A DNA stretch of 64,000 nt from Gordonia sp. ABSL11-1 (GTDB lineage Bacteria; Actinomycetota; Actinomycetes; Mycobacteriales; Mycobacteriaceae), in the NCBI RefSeq assembly GCF_030315685.1, contig NZ_JASXSI010000010.1, positions 118,965-182,964 of the forward strand. Reading direction: 5' to 3'. This document shows positions 34,957 through 43,481 of the stretch, piece by piece (positions within the stretch are counted from its first letter, which is position 1; each line of letters opens with the position of its first letter). The position numbers and the translations under genes were made by a program. The notes under the pieces are model-generated. The model saw only the letters and a list, made by a program, of their open reading frames with translations. It had not been told where the DNA came from and did not search any database.

Positions 34957-36378
34957 TCAGCGGGACGGGGGCGTGACGACCGCCTCCACCTGCGGCAACG
35001 CGATCTCTCGTCGGGCCGGACGCGACGACGGGCCGACGTTCGGCCGATCCCGCATCGGTCCGCCGATGGCGTGGAAGTCCCACCCCGCCGCCCGCCACGC
35101 GGTGGCGTCGAGGCAGCGCCGACCGTCGACGATCACCCGCGCGCGCACCACATCAGCCAGCTCCTCCGGGGCCATGTGGACGAACTCGGCCCACTCGGTG
35201 GCCACGACGACGGCGTCGGCCGCTCCGCAGGCCTCACGCGCACTCTGCGCGTAGCTCAGCATCGGGAACATGCGACGTGAGTTCAGCGACGCCTTGGGGT
35301 CGAAGACGGTGACCGATGCACCGCGTAGCGCCAGCTGCCCGGCGACGTTGAGTGCGGGAGAGTCACGCACGTCGTCGCTCTCGGGTTTGAAGGCGGCACC
35401 CAGGACGGCGATGTTGGTGCCGAGGACATCCCCACCGACCGCGTCGGTCACCAGGTCGACCATCGCGCCGCGGCGCCGGGTGTTGATCGAGTCGACCTCG
35501 CGCAGGAAGCGAAGCGCCTGGGTGGCGCCCACCTCGTCGGCGCGGGCCATGAATCCGCGGATGTCCTTCGGCAGGCATCCGCCACCGAAACCCAGTCCGG
35601 CGTTGAGGAATCGGCGTCCGATTCGTCCGTCGTAGCCGATGGCATCGGCCAGGGTCGACACGTCGGCGCCGACGTTCTCGCAGATCTCGCTGATCGCATT
35701 GATGAACGAGATCTTGGTGGCGAGAAAGGCATTCGCCGACACCTTGACCAACTCGGCTGTGGCCCAGTCGGTCCGCACGAAAGGCACTCCGGTCTCGAGG
35801 ATCTCGCGATAAATCTCAGCGATCACCTCGTCGGCGGCGGAATCGTCGGCGTCCGGATCGGTGCCGACGACCAGCCGGTCGGGTTCGAGCGTGTCCTCGA
35901 CGGCGAAACCCTCGCGCAAGAACTCGGGGCTCCACGCCAGCGTGACGCGGGCGCCGGGGGCGGTGAGCACGGCCATCCGCTGGGCGAGAGCGGCGGCGGT
36001 GCCCACCGGCACGGTCGACTTCCCGATGATCAGGTGCTCGCCACGCAGCAGCGGCGTCAAGGCGTCGACCGCGGATTCCACATGCGACAGATCCACCGCG
36101 TAGCCGCGTCTTTGCTGCGGTGTGCCCACGCCGAGAAAGTGCACCGACGCGAAGTCGGCGGCGTCGCGGTGGTCGGTCGTGAAGCGCAACCGTCCGGCGG
36201 CGAGGTTGCGGCGCAGCACGTCGGACAGTCCCGGCTCGAAGAACGGCACCTCGCCGACTTGCAGCCGGGCGACCTTGTCCCCATCGACGTCGACACCGAC
36301 AACGTCATGACCGAGTTCGGCCATGCACGCGGCGTGGGTCGCGCCGAGGTATCCGCATCCGATCACAGTGAGCTTCAT
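34957..36378 (-). CDS. UDP-glucose/GDP-mannose dehydrogenase family (Rv0322-like)
   Basis: 473 residues from ATG 36378. NAD-binding GCGYLGATHA is at residues 8-17. The catalytic domain has SPEFLREG (near 150), ELVKVSANAFLATKISFINA (near 200) and the nucleophile Cys in GFGGGCLPKD (near 255). The C-terminal NAD domain has VLGAAFKPESDDVRDSPA (near 315). It oxidises UDP-glucose to UDP-glucuronate (or a related sugar nucleotide) in two NAD-dependent steps, feeding envelope polysaccharide synthesis. It resembles M. tuberculosis UdgA (Rv0322) closely and, as there, adjoins dcd. No strong ribosome-binding site is visible. Confidence 0.92.
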   Translation of the reverse strand: MKLTVIGCGYLGATHAACMAELGHDVVGVDVDGDKVARLQVGEVPFFEPGLSDVLRRNLAAGRLRFTTDHRDAADFASVHFLGVGTPQQRRGYAVDLSHVESAVDALTPLLRGEHLIIGKSTVPVGTAAALAQRMAVLTAPGARVTLAWSPEFLREGFAVEDTLEPDRLVVGTDPDADDSAADEVIAEIYREILETGVPFVRTDWATAELVKVSANAFLATKISFINAISEICENVGADVSTLADAIGYDGRIGRRFLNAGLGFGGGCLPKDIRGFMARADEVGATQALRFLREVDSINTRRRGAMVDLVTDAVGGDVLGTNIAVLGAAFKPESDDVRDSPALNVAGQLALRGASVTVFDPKASLNSRRMFPMLSYAQSAREACGAADAVVVATEWAEFVHMAPEELADVVRARVIVDGRRCLDATAWRAAGWDFHAIGGPMRDRPNVGPSSRPARREIALPQVEAVVTPPSR

Positions 36379-36509
36379 GTCTGAAGTGAGTACGCGCGCA
36401 TTGCTGCCACCGGTCAACGACGACGTGTCACGTCCCGATCGATCGGGTGAACACCGGCCTGGAGAACGTGAACGCGGCGCGAACCCGGATCGGCTCGGCG
36501 CAGGTCAGA

Positions 36510-37079
36510 CTACGGCCGGATGAAGTTCAGGTACGCCTTCGACGGCGTCGGTCCGCGTTGCCCCTGGTACTTGGAGCCGACGGAATCGCTGCCGTAGGGG
36601 TGCTCGGCGGGGCTGGAGAGCCGGATCAGACACAGCTGGCCGATCTTCATCCCCGGCCACAACGTGATCGGCAGATTCGCCACGTTCGACAGTTCCAGGG
36701 TGATGTGGCCGGAGAACCCGGGATCGATGAAACCCGCGGTCGAGTGGGTGAGCAGGCCGAGGCGCCCCAACGACGACTTGCCCTCGAGGCGTCCGGCCAG
36801 GTCGTCGGGCAGTGTGCACACCTCGAGCGTCGACCCGAGGACGAACTCCCCCGGATGCAGCACGAACGGTTCACCCTCCGTCGGTTCGACGAGGGAGGTC
36901 AGTTCGTCCTGTCGCTGCGCCGGGTCGATGTGGGTGTAGCGCGTGTTGTTGAAGACGCGGAACAGGCGGTCGAGCCGCACGTCGACGCTCGACGGCTGCA
37001 CCAGCGTCGGGTCGAACGGGTCCAGCGCCAATCGCCCGTCGGCGATCTCGGAACGGATGTCGCGATCGGAGAGGAGCAC
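36510..37079 (-). CDS. dcd: dCTP deaminase
   Basis: 189 residues from GTG 37079; M. tuberculosis Dcd is 190. TAACCT (37092-37087 on the minus strand) lies seven bases upstream and no ribosome-binding site is present, so a leaderless mRNA is probable. Motifs: [12 protein letters not shown] start, [10 protein letters not shown] (near 29), [11 protein letters not shown] (near 113) with the Ser-Arg site, [20 protein letters not shown] (near 128, catalytic Glu) and [13 protein letters not shown] near the end. It deaminates dCTP; mycobacterial members are bifunctional and also release pyrophosphate to give dUMP for thymidylate. It precedes the UDP-sugar dehydrogenase as in M. tuberculosis. Confidence 0.95.
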   Translation of the reverse strand: MLLSDRDIRSEIADGRLALDPFDPTLVQPSSVDVRLDRLFRVFNNTRYTHIDPAQRQDELTSLVEPTEGEPFVLHPGEFVLGSTLEVCTLPDDLAGRLEGKSSLGRLGLLTHSTAGFIDPGFSGHITLELSNVANLPITLWPGMKIGQLCLIRLSSPAEHPYGSDSVGSKYQGQRGPTPSKAYLNFIRP

Positions 37080-37467
37080 GCCTGTGAGGTTAATCGACCG
37101 GACCGGATGAACAGTGGGTGACCGCGGTCTGTCGAGCCAGATGCGAATTGAGCCGAACCATGGCCAATCTGTCCGACGGTGTTCTGGTGTCCCCCGTGAT
37201 ACGCGCGTGATCGTGGCGTGACGCGCAGGAGACCGGGGAAAGTCGGGGCGGATGCGGGGATTCGGCTGTTCTGATCTGGGTGCTGGTGGACGACGCGCTG
37301 ATGCACGACGACGGTCAGGTGCACGCCGTGGTCCGAGCGTCCGCGGTCGAGCGGATGCGCGACAGGGCGTGGAGTCGAGCGCGATCGACAACCCCGCCGA
37401 CCGTGCCCAGTTTTCCGCCGATCGGGTCCAGAATCTCGCCGAGCGTGCCCGGTGCCGACGTCGGCGG

Positions 37468-38757
37468 GTGACGATCGTCACCGTCGGGCTCGTGCTCGCC
37501 GTTGCGACGTGGTTCAGCGGAGAGCACGGCGTCGGGTGACGAGCCGCGGGAGTGCGTCGGATCCCGCTTCGCCACGATCGGCGCCGTCTACGACGCGGTG
37601 TTCGGCTCCCTGTTGCCGATGTTGCCGTACGAGATCAAGAAGCAGGCGCCGACGACAAAGACCCGATCATGACCTCCCGGGACCCCATCACGCAGTGGAT
37701 CGTGTCCCAGTTGGTGGGCGTGCGCGAGGGTCGCGACGCCGAGGCGATCCCCGTCGAGAACCTGACGGTCGCCCAGGCCGTCGAGACCGTCTAGCTGTAT
37801 CTGTATGTGACGGTGATGGTTCCGCTCACCGTCATCCGGCGCACGGTTCCGTCGATCGCGACCGTCGCGGGTCCCATCACCGTCGGGACCCTGCTGACGC
37901 TGCCGATCCTTCTCGGGGCGTTCGCAGCGACCCAGCTGTATCAGGCGATCAGCAGCGCGCTCATCGAGTCGTGCGTGGTGTCCGTGACCCGTTCGCACAA
38001 GGAGAACGCCGGAAAGACCGTCAGAGACCTGCGATTCGCCGGTGCGGTGCCCGGCATAGTCCGCGACATCGCCCGTCAGGTGGATGTGGCCGATGCGCGG
38101 ACTTGTCCGCCGACCGGTGGACTCCCGTTGTCGCGCATCGTGTCCCGCACGTCGTCGTATCTGCAGTCCATCACGGCCGACCGTGCGAGGGACCGGCGGA
38201 TCGGTGCCGCCGCCGATCAGGTGCAGAACTGGATGCGACACACCCGGGTGACCGACAATCTCATCCCCGCCGATCCGGCCGACTTCTCGACTCCCGAATA
38301 CGCGATCTCACAGGTCGGCGCGCTCATCCCCTACGTCGGTGGAGCGCCCCTCGACATCGCGATAGGTCTCAACCACAACCGGGGGCAAGGAGCGGATTTC
38401 GGCCGGACCGTCCCGCTCTCATCGCGGTCAGTCACCAAGACGCTCACCGCCGCCTACTACGCGTACGCGCTCGCCGCGCATGTCGTCGAGTTGGCCTGGC
38501 AGGACGGCGGAACCGATCCGTCGGCCCCGCTCCTCGCCGACCTGTTCCCCGGTGCCGGCATCACCGCCGATATGATCCCGCGGTCGACGGGCATCGCCGG
38601 CGCACCGAATCTGTATGGACTCGTGGTGTACCACAACGCCCTTCGGTCGATGTGCCTCGCCGAGGACAAAGCGCCCCGCACCGACCCCGCCGTCGGCGAA
38701 ACGCGTCCCGGTGTCCGCCGCGCGGTGGTGAGCGGACCGCCACACACCGGTCCCTGA
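37468..38757 (+). pseudogene. Broken gene for a hypothetical membrane/exported protein
   Basis: Three consecutive pieces appear to belong to one protein. Frame 1 from GTG 37468 gives [20 protein letters not shown] and stops at 37537. Frame 2 from about 37535 gives [20 protein letters not shown] and [14 protein letters not shown] and stops near 37671. Frame 1 resumes at about 37660 with MTSRDPITQWIVSQLVG, meets TAG at 37792-37794, and continues in the same frame from GTG 37807 for 316 residues to 38757. The last piece has a hydrophobic segment (VGTLLTLPILLGAFAA) and no known motif. A one-base insertion and a compensating one-base deletion about 130 bases apart, plus a nonsense codon, explain this. 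Alternatively 37807-38757 alone is expressed. Confidence 0.6.
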
Positions 38758-38873
38758 GGAGCCCGCGAGGAACGAGCGATCATCACCCCCGGTCCCTGAG
38801 GAGCCCGCGAGGAACGCCTTCGACTCGCTCGCAAGCTCGCTCGCTCAGGATCCGCGAGCTCACGAAGGGCCTC
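38748..38873 (+). repeat. Dispersed intergenic repeat, tandem pair with insert
   Basis: ACCGGTCCCTGAGGAGCCCG then CGAGGAACG occurs at 38748-38774 and again from about 38787. The second copy is followed by a Ser/Leu-type palindromic insert (CTCGCTCGCAAGCTCGCTCG) and ends CACGAAGGGCC. The first copy supplies the TGA (38755-38757) of the upstream frame. It lies between convergent genes. Confidence 0.75.
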
Positions 38874-39657
38874 ACCCCTTCTTCGGCCGCACCGCCCGCT
38901 CAGCGATCGCGATCACGAGACGCCGTGGGGCGAAACGGCTTGCGATGGCGCTGATCCGATTCTGCGCGCCGTCGATCACGCTCGGCTTCCCCGCCTCGAG
39001 CGCAGCGAGTGCGGTGTCGACGACCTGCTGGGTGGTTCGCCGTGAGCCGACGGCGGCATCGTCGGACCCGGCGACGTCGAAGAACTCGGTGTCCGTCGCA
39101 CCCGGACACAGTGCGAGCACCTTCACCCCGTTCTGCTTGCCCTCCCACCACAGCGCCTCGCTCAGCGACAACACATAGGCCTTGGTCGCCGCGTAGACGG
39201 CCATGTGCGGCACCGGCTGGAAACCCGCCGTGCTGGCGACATTGATGATCGCGCCGGAACGTTTCTGCGCCAACCGCTTCAGATAGACGGTGGTGAGGTC
39301 GGTGAGTGCGCCGACGTTGAGCGAGACCTCCTCCCGGATGCGCCCTGGATCGACGTCGACGAGGTCGCCATGCGTTCCGAATCCGGCGTTGTTGATGAGA
39401 ATGTCGACGTCGAGTCCACGCGCCGCGACGTCGGCGACGAGACCGTCGGCGGCACCGGGGATCGAGAGGTCAGCGGCGATCGCCTCTGCCCGAATCCCGT
39501 GGCGCGTACGCAGGTCGTCGGCGAGAGCCGTCAGTTTGCCTTCACTGCGGGCGACGAGGATGACGTCGGCACCGCGGGAGGCGAGCGTGCGTGCGAACTC
39601 GGCGCCGATGCCACCGCTGGCTCCGGTGATGAGCGCGGTTTGCTGTCGGAATTCCAT
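38872..39657 (-). CDS. Short-chain dehydrogenase/reductase
   Basis: 261 residues from ATG 39657, with AGGAG five bases upstream. Classical SDR motifs: TALITGASGGIGAEFARTLA (NADP-binding TGxxxGIG, near 8-27), DILINNAGFG (near 86), the catalytic Ser in NVASTAGF (near 138) and Tyr/Lys in YAATKAYV (near 153). A C-terminal basic tail ends RPKKG. It lies 26 bases downstream of a TetR gene, in the same direction, so the pair is one operon presumably controlled by that repressor through the operators at 40332-40371. Substrate not readable; similar enzymes reduce ketones or 3-oxoacyl groups. Confidence 0.88.
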   Translation of the reverse strand: MEFRQQTALITGASGGIGAEFARTLASRGADVILVARSEGKLTALADDLRTRHGIRAEAIAADLSIPGAADGLVADVAARGLDVDILINNAGFGTHGDLVDVDPGRIREEVSLNVGALTDLTTVYLKRLAQKRSGAIINVASTAGFQPVPHMAVYAATKAYVLSLSEALWWEGKQNGVKVLALCPGATDTEFFDVAGSDDAAVGSRRTTQQVVDTALAALEAGKPSVIDGAQNRISAIASRFAPRRLVIAIAERAVRPKKG

Positions 39658-39683
39658 GATGACTCCTCGGTTCTGGGTGGCGG

Positions 39684-40319
39684 TCAGCGTGTGTGCGGGT
39701 GGGACAGAATGCCGAGACCGGCGAACGCGATGTCGGCGAGGATGTCCGCGTAGTGCGCGAGTCGCTGTCCGCGGTGATCCGACGACGCGGCATCGACGAG
39801 CCCCTTGATGCCGTCGAAGGCACCGACGAGTACCGCCGCCAATCCGTCGGCGTCGAGATCGGCCCGGAACTCCCGCGATGCCTGGCCGTCGCGGATGATC
39901 CCCGCCACCAGCGCGATCCACGCATCCATGGGTTTGACGACGCCGCCGTCGGTCGTGCCGTCCGCGCCCAGTTCCCGCACGAGTCGGACGACACTCCAGG
40001 CCCCCGGCTCCCGATTGAGGAGTTCCAGCATCGCCGGCATGACGTCGGCGAGTTGTTCGGTTGGGCTGTCGTGCGCGAGCACGCGCTGCTGAACCTCGGC
40101 GACCCAGCGATGCTCCTGGTCGTCGATGACGGCTCGGGCGAGTGCGTCCTTCGACGGGAAGTAGAAGTAGAACGCCCCCTTGGTCAGCCCCGATTCAGCG
40201 ATGAGCTCGCTGAATTTGGTTGCCCCATAGCCTTTCTCAGCGAAGACCCGGGCAGCGACCTCGAGCAGTCGCGCGCGGGTTGCCGCGCCCTTGGCCGTCG
40301 ACGGTTCCGCTGGACTCAC
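39684..40319 (-). CDS. TetR-family repressor
   Basis: 211 residues from GTG 40319 (a longer frame exists upstream, but it crosses the operators). The helix-turn-helix spans about 12-60: LLEVAARVFAEKGYGATKFS then ELIAESGLTKGAFYFYFPSK, with the KGAFYFYF recognition helix. The rest is a helical ligand-binding domain (about 70-211). It leads the operon with the SDR gene. Two nearly palindromic AAACC...GGTTT-type sites directly upstream (40332-40371) are very likely its operators, giving autorepression. The ACCGGT core is reminiscent of lipid-responsive TetR regulators, but the ligand is unknown. Confidence 0.88.
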   Translation of the reverse strand: MSPAEPSTAKGAATRARLLEVAARVFAEKGYGATKFSELIAESGLTKGAFYFYFPSKDALARAVIDDQEHRWVAEVQQRVLAHDSPTEQLADVMPAMLELLNREPGAWSVVRLVRELGADGTTDGGVVKPMDAWIALVAGIIRDGQASREFRADLDADGLAAVLVGAFDGIKGLVDAASSDHRGQRLAHYADILADIAFAGLGILSHPHTR

Positions 40320-40331
40320 GCTCGCCAGAAT

Positions 40332-40371
40332 AAACCAGTCGGTATGTTTTGACAAACCAACCGGTAGGTTT
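40332..40371. promoter_or_regulatory. Tandem TetR operators
   Basis: Two related sites, 40332-40349 (AAACCAGTCGGTATGTTT) and 40354-40371 (AAACCAACCGGTAGGTTT), 22 bp start to start (about two helical turns). Each is close to a palindrome; the second mismatches at one symmetric pair. They lie 13 bases upstream of the TetR start. Confidence 0.75.
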
Positions 40372-40458
40372 TGGTCGTCGACTCGCTGAACCGGCCTCTG
40401 ACGCTGTGAGTCGTCCGGGGTTTGCTAGGCTGTCGATCGCGAGGTCAGCGCCTTGCAC

Positions 40459-40529
40459 GCCGATGTAGTTCAATGGCAGAACATCAGCTTCCCAAGCTGA
40501 ATACGCGGGTTCGATTCCCGTCATCGGCT
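40459..40529 (+). tRNA. tRNA-Gly (anticodon CCC)
   Basis: 71 nt. The acceptor stem GCCGATG/CATCGGC is perfect, with discriminator T at 40529. D arm with GTTCAATGGCAGAAC; anticodon stem TCAGC/GCTGA around the loop TTCCCAA gives anticodon CCC; T arm GCGGGTTCGATTCCCGT. CCA is not encoded. A strong terminator hairpin follows six bases after the end. No integrated element or direct repeat of its 3' end is seen nearby. Confidence 0.95.
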
Positions 40530-40534
40530 CAGTC

Positions 40535-40570
40535 GAAAGCCCCGGTCAGAGTCATCCAGCCGGGGCTTTC
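40535..40570 (+). terminator. Terminator after tRNA-Gly
   Basis: GAAAGCCCCGG (40535-40545) and CCGGGGCTTTC (40560-40570): perfect 11-bp stem, 14-base loop, ending in TTTC. A typical intrinsic terminator for the tRNA transcript. Confidence 0.85.
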
Positions 40571-40630
40571 GTGGTCCTCAGAACAATCCCGCGCCGCAGA
40601 CGCGGCGACGTCACACGATCACGCGCGACT

Positions 40631-41026
40631 TCACGCCTCCTCAGCCGACTCCGCATCCCGCCGCTTGTCCTCGTGAAGCGACTTGATCCGCCGCTCCTCG
40701 CGCCGCCCCTCGACACGCGCGGCGCGTTCCGCGGCCAGCCACTCGGGCATCTCAGCCAGCAGTTGATCGATCTGCGCCGTCGTGAGCGCTTCGGTGATGC
40801 CGCCGCGGATCAGCCCGGAGTTGGAGATCCCCAGTTTGGCGGCCACCAGGTTCTTCGGGTGTGGACCGTCGGCGCGAAGAGTGCGGAGCCATTCCGGTGG
40901 GTCGGCCTGGAGTGCAGTGAGCTCGTCGCGGGTGATGGATCCGTTCCGAAACTCGTCGGGCGTGGCCGGCAGATACACGTCCAGCTTCTTGGCGGCCGTC
41001 GCCGGCTTCATCGACTGCGAGCTCAT
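40631..41026 (-). CDS. DUF5997 family protein
   Basis: 131 residues from ATG 41026. The start sits six bases after TACCCT (41038-41033 on the minus strand), suggesting a leaderless mRNA. Sequence: MKPATAAKKLDVYLPATPDE near the N-terminus, then WLRTLRADGPHPKNLVAAKL and GISNSGLIRGGITEALTTA, and a highly charged Arg/Glu-rich C-terminal helix. This matches DUF5997, whose middle part resembles a small helix-turn-helix-like fold. Function unknown. It diverges from a LysR-type effector-domain protein only 32 bases away, a pairing I recall from other actinobacteria. Confidence 0.8.
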   Translation of the reverse strand: MSSQSMKPATAAKKLDVYLPATPDEFRNGSITRDELTALQADPPEWLRTLRADGPHPKNLVAAKLGISNSGLIRGGITEALTTAQIDQLLAEMPEWLAAERAARVEGRREERRIKSLHEDKRRDAESAEEA

Positions 41027-41032
41027 GTCCTG

Positions 41033-41052
41033 AGGGTATCCGGCGGTAGCCT
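41033..41052. promoter_or_regulatory. Back-to-back leaderless promoters
   Basis: On the minus strand TACCCT (41038-41033) is six bases before ATG 41026; on the plus strand TAGCCT (41047-41052) is six bases before GTG 41059. With only 32 bases between the starts, the two promoters overlap, so transcription of the pair is probably mutually coupled. Confidence 0.55.
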
Positions 41053-41058
41053 TCGGGG

Positions 41059-41805
41059 GTGACCACACCCGACGACGTCCCCGCCTTTCGTCTGGCGTAC
41101 GTCCCGGGTGTCACCCCGGGCAAATGGGTTCGGATCTGGGCCGAACGCCGACGCGACGTCGCGCTGCAGCTGGTCCCGCTCGATGTGCAGAGCTGCGCGG
41201 AGGCGGTCCGCGATGGCCATGTGGAGTTGGCGATCACGCGCCTTCCCGGAGCACTCCGTCATGGCGATGCCGGCGAGCACCACACGATCGACCTCTACGA
41301 CGAGACAACGGTCGCGGTGGTACCGAAGGACCACGTCCTGACCGCCGCCGACGAACTCACGCTCGCCGACCTCGACGACGAGCCGTTCCTGTGGCCGCTC
41401 GACGAACCCGTGATCATCACTGAACGTCCTGGCCGGACCCTCGACCATCGACCCGAGAAGACGGGTGACGCAATAGAACTCGTGGCCGCAGGAATGGCGC
41501 TGGTGCTCGTGCCGCAATCACTGGCGCGGTTGCACCACCGCAAGGACCTCACCTACCGGCCCGTGATGGACGCACCAAAGGGGACCGTCGGACTCCTGTG
41601 GCCCTCGCCGACAACGGATCTCGCCGACGAGTTCATCGGTATCGTGCGTGGACGCAAGTCGACGTCATCCCGCGGTCGCTCCGAGCCGACGGCGAAGCGC
41701 TCGGCGAAGGAGAAGGCCGCGGCGAAGAGGGCAGCACGCGAGGCCGCCGGGAAGGTGCCCGGCAAAGGTGTGCGACGGGGCGCGGGGCGTCCGAAACGAC
41801 GGTGA
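41059..41805 (+). CDS. LysR-type substrate-binding-domain protein without a DNA-binding domain
   Basis: 248 residues from GTG 41059. It looks like only the effector (periplasmic-binding-protein-like) half of a LysR regulator: FRLAYVPGVTPGKWVRIWAE at the start, LQLVPLDVQSCAEAVRDGHV, ELAITRLPG, VAVVPKDHVL and ELVAAGMALVLVPQSLARL. The N-terminal helix-turn-helix is missing. Instead the C-terminus is a Lys/Arg/Ala-rich tail (about 195-248, ending GRPKRR) that could bind nucleic acid in its place. Partnership with the divergent DUF5997 protein, which might supply DNA binding, is a reasonable inference. Ligand unknown. Confidence 0.82.
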   Translation: MTTPDDVPAFRLAYVPGVTPGKWVRIWAERRRDVALQLVPLDVQSCAEAVRDGHVELAITRLPGALRHGDAGEHHTIDLYDETTVAVVPKDHVLTAADELTLADLDDEPFLWPLDEPVIITERPGRTLDHRPEKTGDAIELVAAGMALVLVPQSLARLHHRKDLTYRPVMDAPKGTVGLLWPSPTTDLADEFIGIVRGRKSTSSRGRSEPTAKRSAKEKAAAKRAAREAAGKVPGKGVRRGAGRPKRR

Positions 41806-41806
41806 T

Positions 41807-41854
41807 GCCCTTCGTGACGCTGCGCTATCGCTCCGCTCCTCAGGGGCCGGGTGG
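41807..41854 (-). repeat. Dispersed intergenic repeat (reverse orientation)
   Basis: Starts CCCTTCGTGACGCTGCGC and ends CTCCTCAGGGGCCGGGTGG. Its reverse complement reads CCACCCGGCCCCTGAGGAG, then GAGCGATAGCG, then GTCACGAAGGG, the same element as at 33146-33237. It begins right after the LysR-like stop and lies between convergent genes. Confidence 0.8.
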
Positions 41855-41874
41855 GGCAGCCCCGCGCACGACCG

Positions 41875-42534
41875 TCAGGCGCGCCACTCCGCGGTACGTT
41901 CGGGCGACGCATCCGCGAGTGCCGTGATCGTGTCGTCGACGCCGAAGTCTTTCCCGTACACAGGTGTTCCCGGCTGCTGCCGCCACGATTCGGCAAGTGT
42001 TCCGCCGTCGACCGGGTCGAAGCCGAGCTGTTCGACGAGCTCGGACACGATCTTCTTGCCGTCGACATCGTCGCCGGCGATCGGCAAGGCGATCCGGCCC
42101 TCGGTGCCGGCCGGCACACCCTTGTTCAGCAAGTGTTTCCAGTAGATTCCGTTGAACACCTTGTAGACGGGCGCACCGAGCTGTTCGGATACCCAGACAC
42201 TCTCCGGCGTGCCGTTCTCGATCGCGTCGATCTTCCCGTCGCGCTGCTGCGGATAGTAGTTGTTGGTCTCGATCACCGGCGCTCCGACCTTGCGGCCGTC
42301 GAGGATTCCCGGGGCGAGATCGGGGGTGTTCTTCTGCGGGATGCTGACGATGACGAGGTCGGCGTCCTCCGCGGCATCTGCGGCCCATACGGCGGTGGCT
42401 CCGGTCTCCTGGGCGAGCTCAGCAAGCGTCTCGGGAGCCCGCGAATTGGCCACGCGCACCTCGTGACCCAGCGTGGCGAGTCGACGCGTCAGCGTCCCGC
42501 CAATGAATCCGGCACCGATGATCCCGATTTTCAC
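41875..42534 (-). CDS. NADPH-dependent F420 reductase-like oxidoreductase
   Basis: 219 residues from GTG 42534, with AGAGG seven bases upstream. An N-terminal dinucleotide site KIGIIGAGFIGGTLTRRLA (GxGxxG) is followed by VRVANSR, a phosphate-binding SR typical of NADP-using members. Then come ADLVIVSIPQ, VIETNNYYPQ, KVFNGIYWKHL and ALPIAGDD. This is the F420-dependent NADP oxidoreductase-like fold (FNO/ProC type). True FNO exchanges hydride between NADPH and F420; this subfamily's substrate is not established. It is monocistronic, diverging from a PNPOx-like gene 166 bases away, which could also be F420- or FMN-dependent. Confidence 0.82.
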   Translation of the reverse strand: MKIGIIGAGFIGGTLTRRLATLGHEVRVANSRAPETLAELAQETGATAVWAADAAEDADLVIVSIPQKNTPDLAPGILDGRKVGAPVIETNNYYPQQRDGKIDAIENGTPESVWVSEQLGAPVYKVFNGIYWKHLLNKGVPAGTEGRIALPIAGDDVDGKKIVSELVEQLGFDPVDGGTLAESWRQQPGTPVYGKDFGVDDTITALADASPERTAEWRA

Positions 42535-42700
42535 AACAACACCTCTGTGGTGGTCGACGACAGTGACCTGTGGTGCAACGACACGACTCCGCCTGGTTAT
42601 TCGCAGAGTGACCGACGACACTCCAGCGCGGCCGCGTGCGCATCGGAAACCGAGCAAGAACGGTCAAGCCCGACGGGGCGCTCATTCGTAGAGTTGAACC

Positions 42701-43297
42701 GTGACCGAATCTCCCGCCGAGCACACCGCCTCCGCCCCGAGCACCGCCGGCCGCCCGCACGGACTGCCCGTCGCCGACGACCTACCCGCCGTGTCGCCGC
42801 CTGCCGTCGACCGCCCGGTGTTCCCGGACGGCTACGGCGTCGGCGAAGGTCTGGCGGGCACACGCTCGTGGGCATCTGTCGAGGAGCGTCTCGTGGCATC
42901 GACACACTATTGGCTGACGTCGGTCCGCGCCGACGGCACTCCGCACGTGGTGCCTCGCTGGGGAGTCTGGGTCGACGGCCGCTTCTTCTACGACGGTGCG
43001 CCGACGACGCGGCACGCACGCAACGTCGAGGCCAATCCGGCGTGCACCCTCAATCTGGAGAGCGGGACCGACGTGGTGATCATCGGCGGGTACTCGACGG
43101 CGGTGCGCGCACTACCGGAGGGGCTCGGCGCTCGATTGGCCGAAGCCTTCACCAAGTACGCCGACCAGGACTACCGACCCGGCCCCCAGTCGTGGCAGTC
43201 ACCGACCGATGGCGGAGGCCTACGGGCGATCACCCCCCGCCGCGCCCTCGCGTGGGCGTCGTTCCCGACGGACTGCACCCGCTTCACGTTCGTATAG
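42701..43297 (+). CDS. Pyridoxamine 5'-phosphate oxidase-like protein (FMN/F420 split barrel)
   Basis: 198 residues from GTG 42701, which lies six bases after TAGAGT (42689-42694) with no ribosome-binding site, so probably leaderless. After a disordered 45-residue N-terminus, the split-barrel domain shows WLTSVRADGTPHVVPRWGVW, FFYDGAPTTRHARNVEANP and ACTLNLESG. These match the actinobacterial PNPOx-like family that binds FMN, F420 or heme. Whether it is an F420-dependent reductase is undecided, although an FNO-like gene diverges next to it. Confidence 0.82.
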   Translation: MTESPAEHTASAPSTAGRPHGLPVADDLPAVSPPAVDRPVFPDGYGVGEGLAGTRSWASVEERLVASTHYWLTSVRADGTPHVVPRWGVWVDGRFFYDGAPTTRHARNVEANPACTLNLESGTDVVIIGGYSTAVRALPEGLGARLAEAFTKYADQDYRPGPQSWQSPTDGGGLRAITPRRALAWASFPTDCTRFTFV

Positions 43298-43334
43298 CGC
43301 CCACGACCCCTCCCCAACCCAACCGCGGTATCGA

Positions 43335-43352
43335 TTTACCTGTCCTTTACCT
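43335..43352. promoter_or_regulatory. Direct repeat upstream of amt
   Basis: TTTACCT at 43335-43341 and again at 43346-43352, 11 bases apart (one helical turn), about 130 bases before the ammonium transporter start. It could be a site for a nitrogen regulator such as GlnR, but it does not fit the consensus closely. Confidence 0.35.
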
Positions 43353-43481
43353 CCGAGGCACGAGAACGAGACGTCGGCAGGCCTATCGTCTTCCATGCGT
43401 ACACCGTCGGTGCGCAATGCACACTCGTGCGAAACCCAGCGAGATCCAGCGAAATCCGCTGTTGCCCAACGGAGGTAACCC

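Noticed and set aside
40459..40570. Integrated element at tRNA-Gly
   Set aside because: No integrase gene and no duplicated tRNA 3' end in the window; flanking genes are chromosomal-type.
41059..41805. Full LysR-type transcriptional regulator
   Set aside because: The N-terminal helix-turn-helix is absent, and only 32 bases separate the start from the divergent gene, leaving no room for it.
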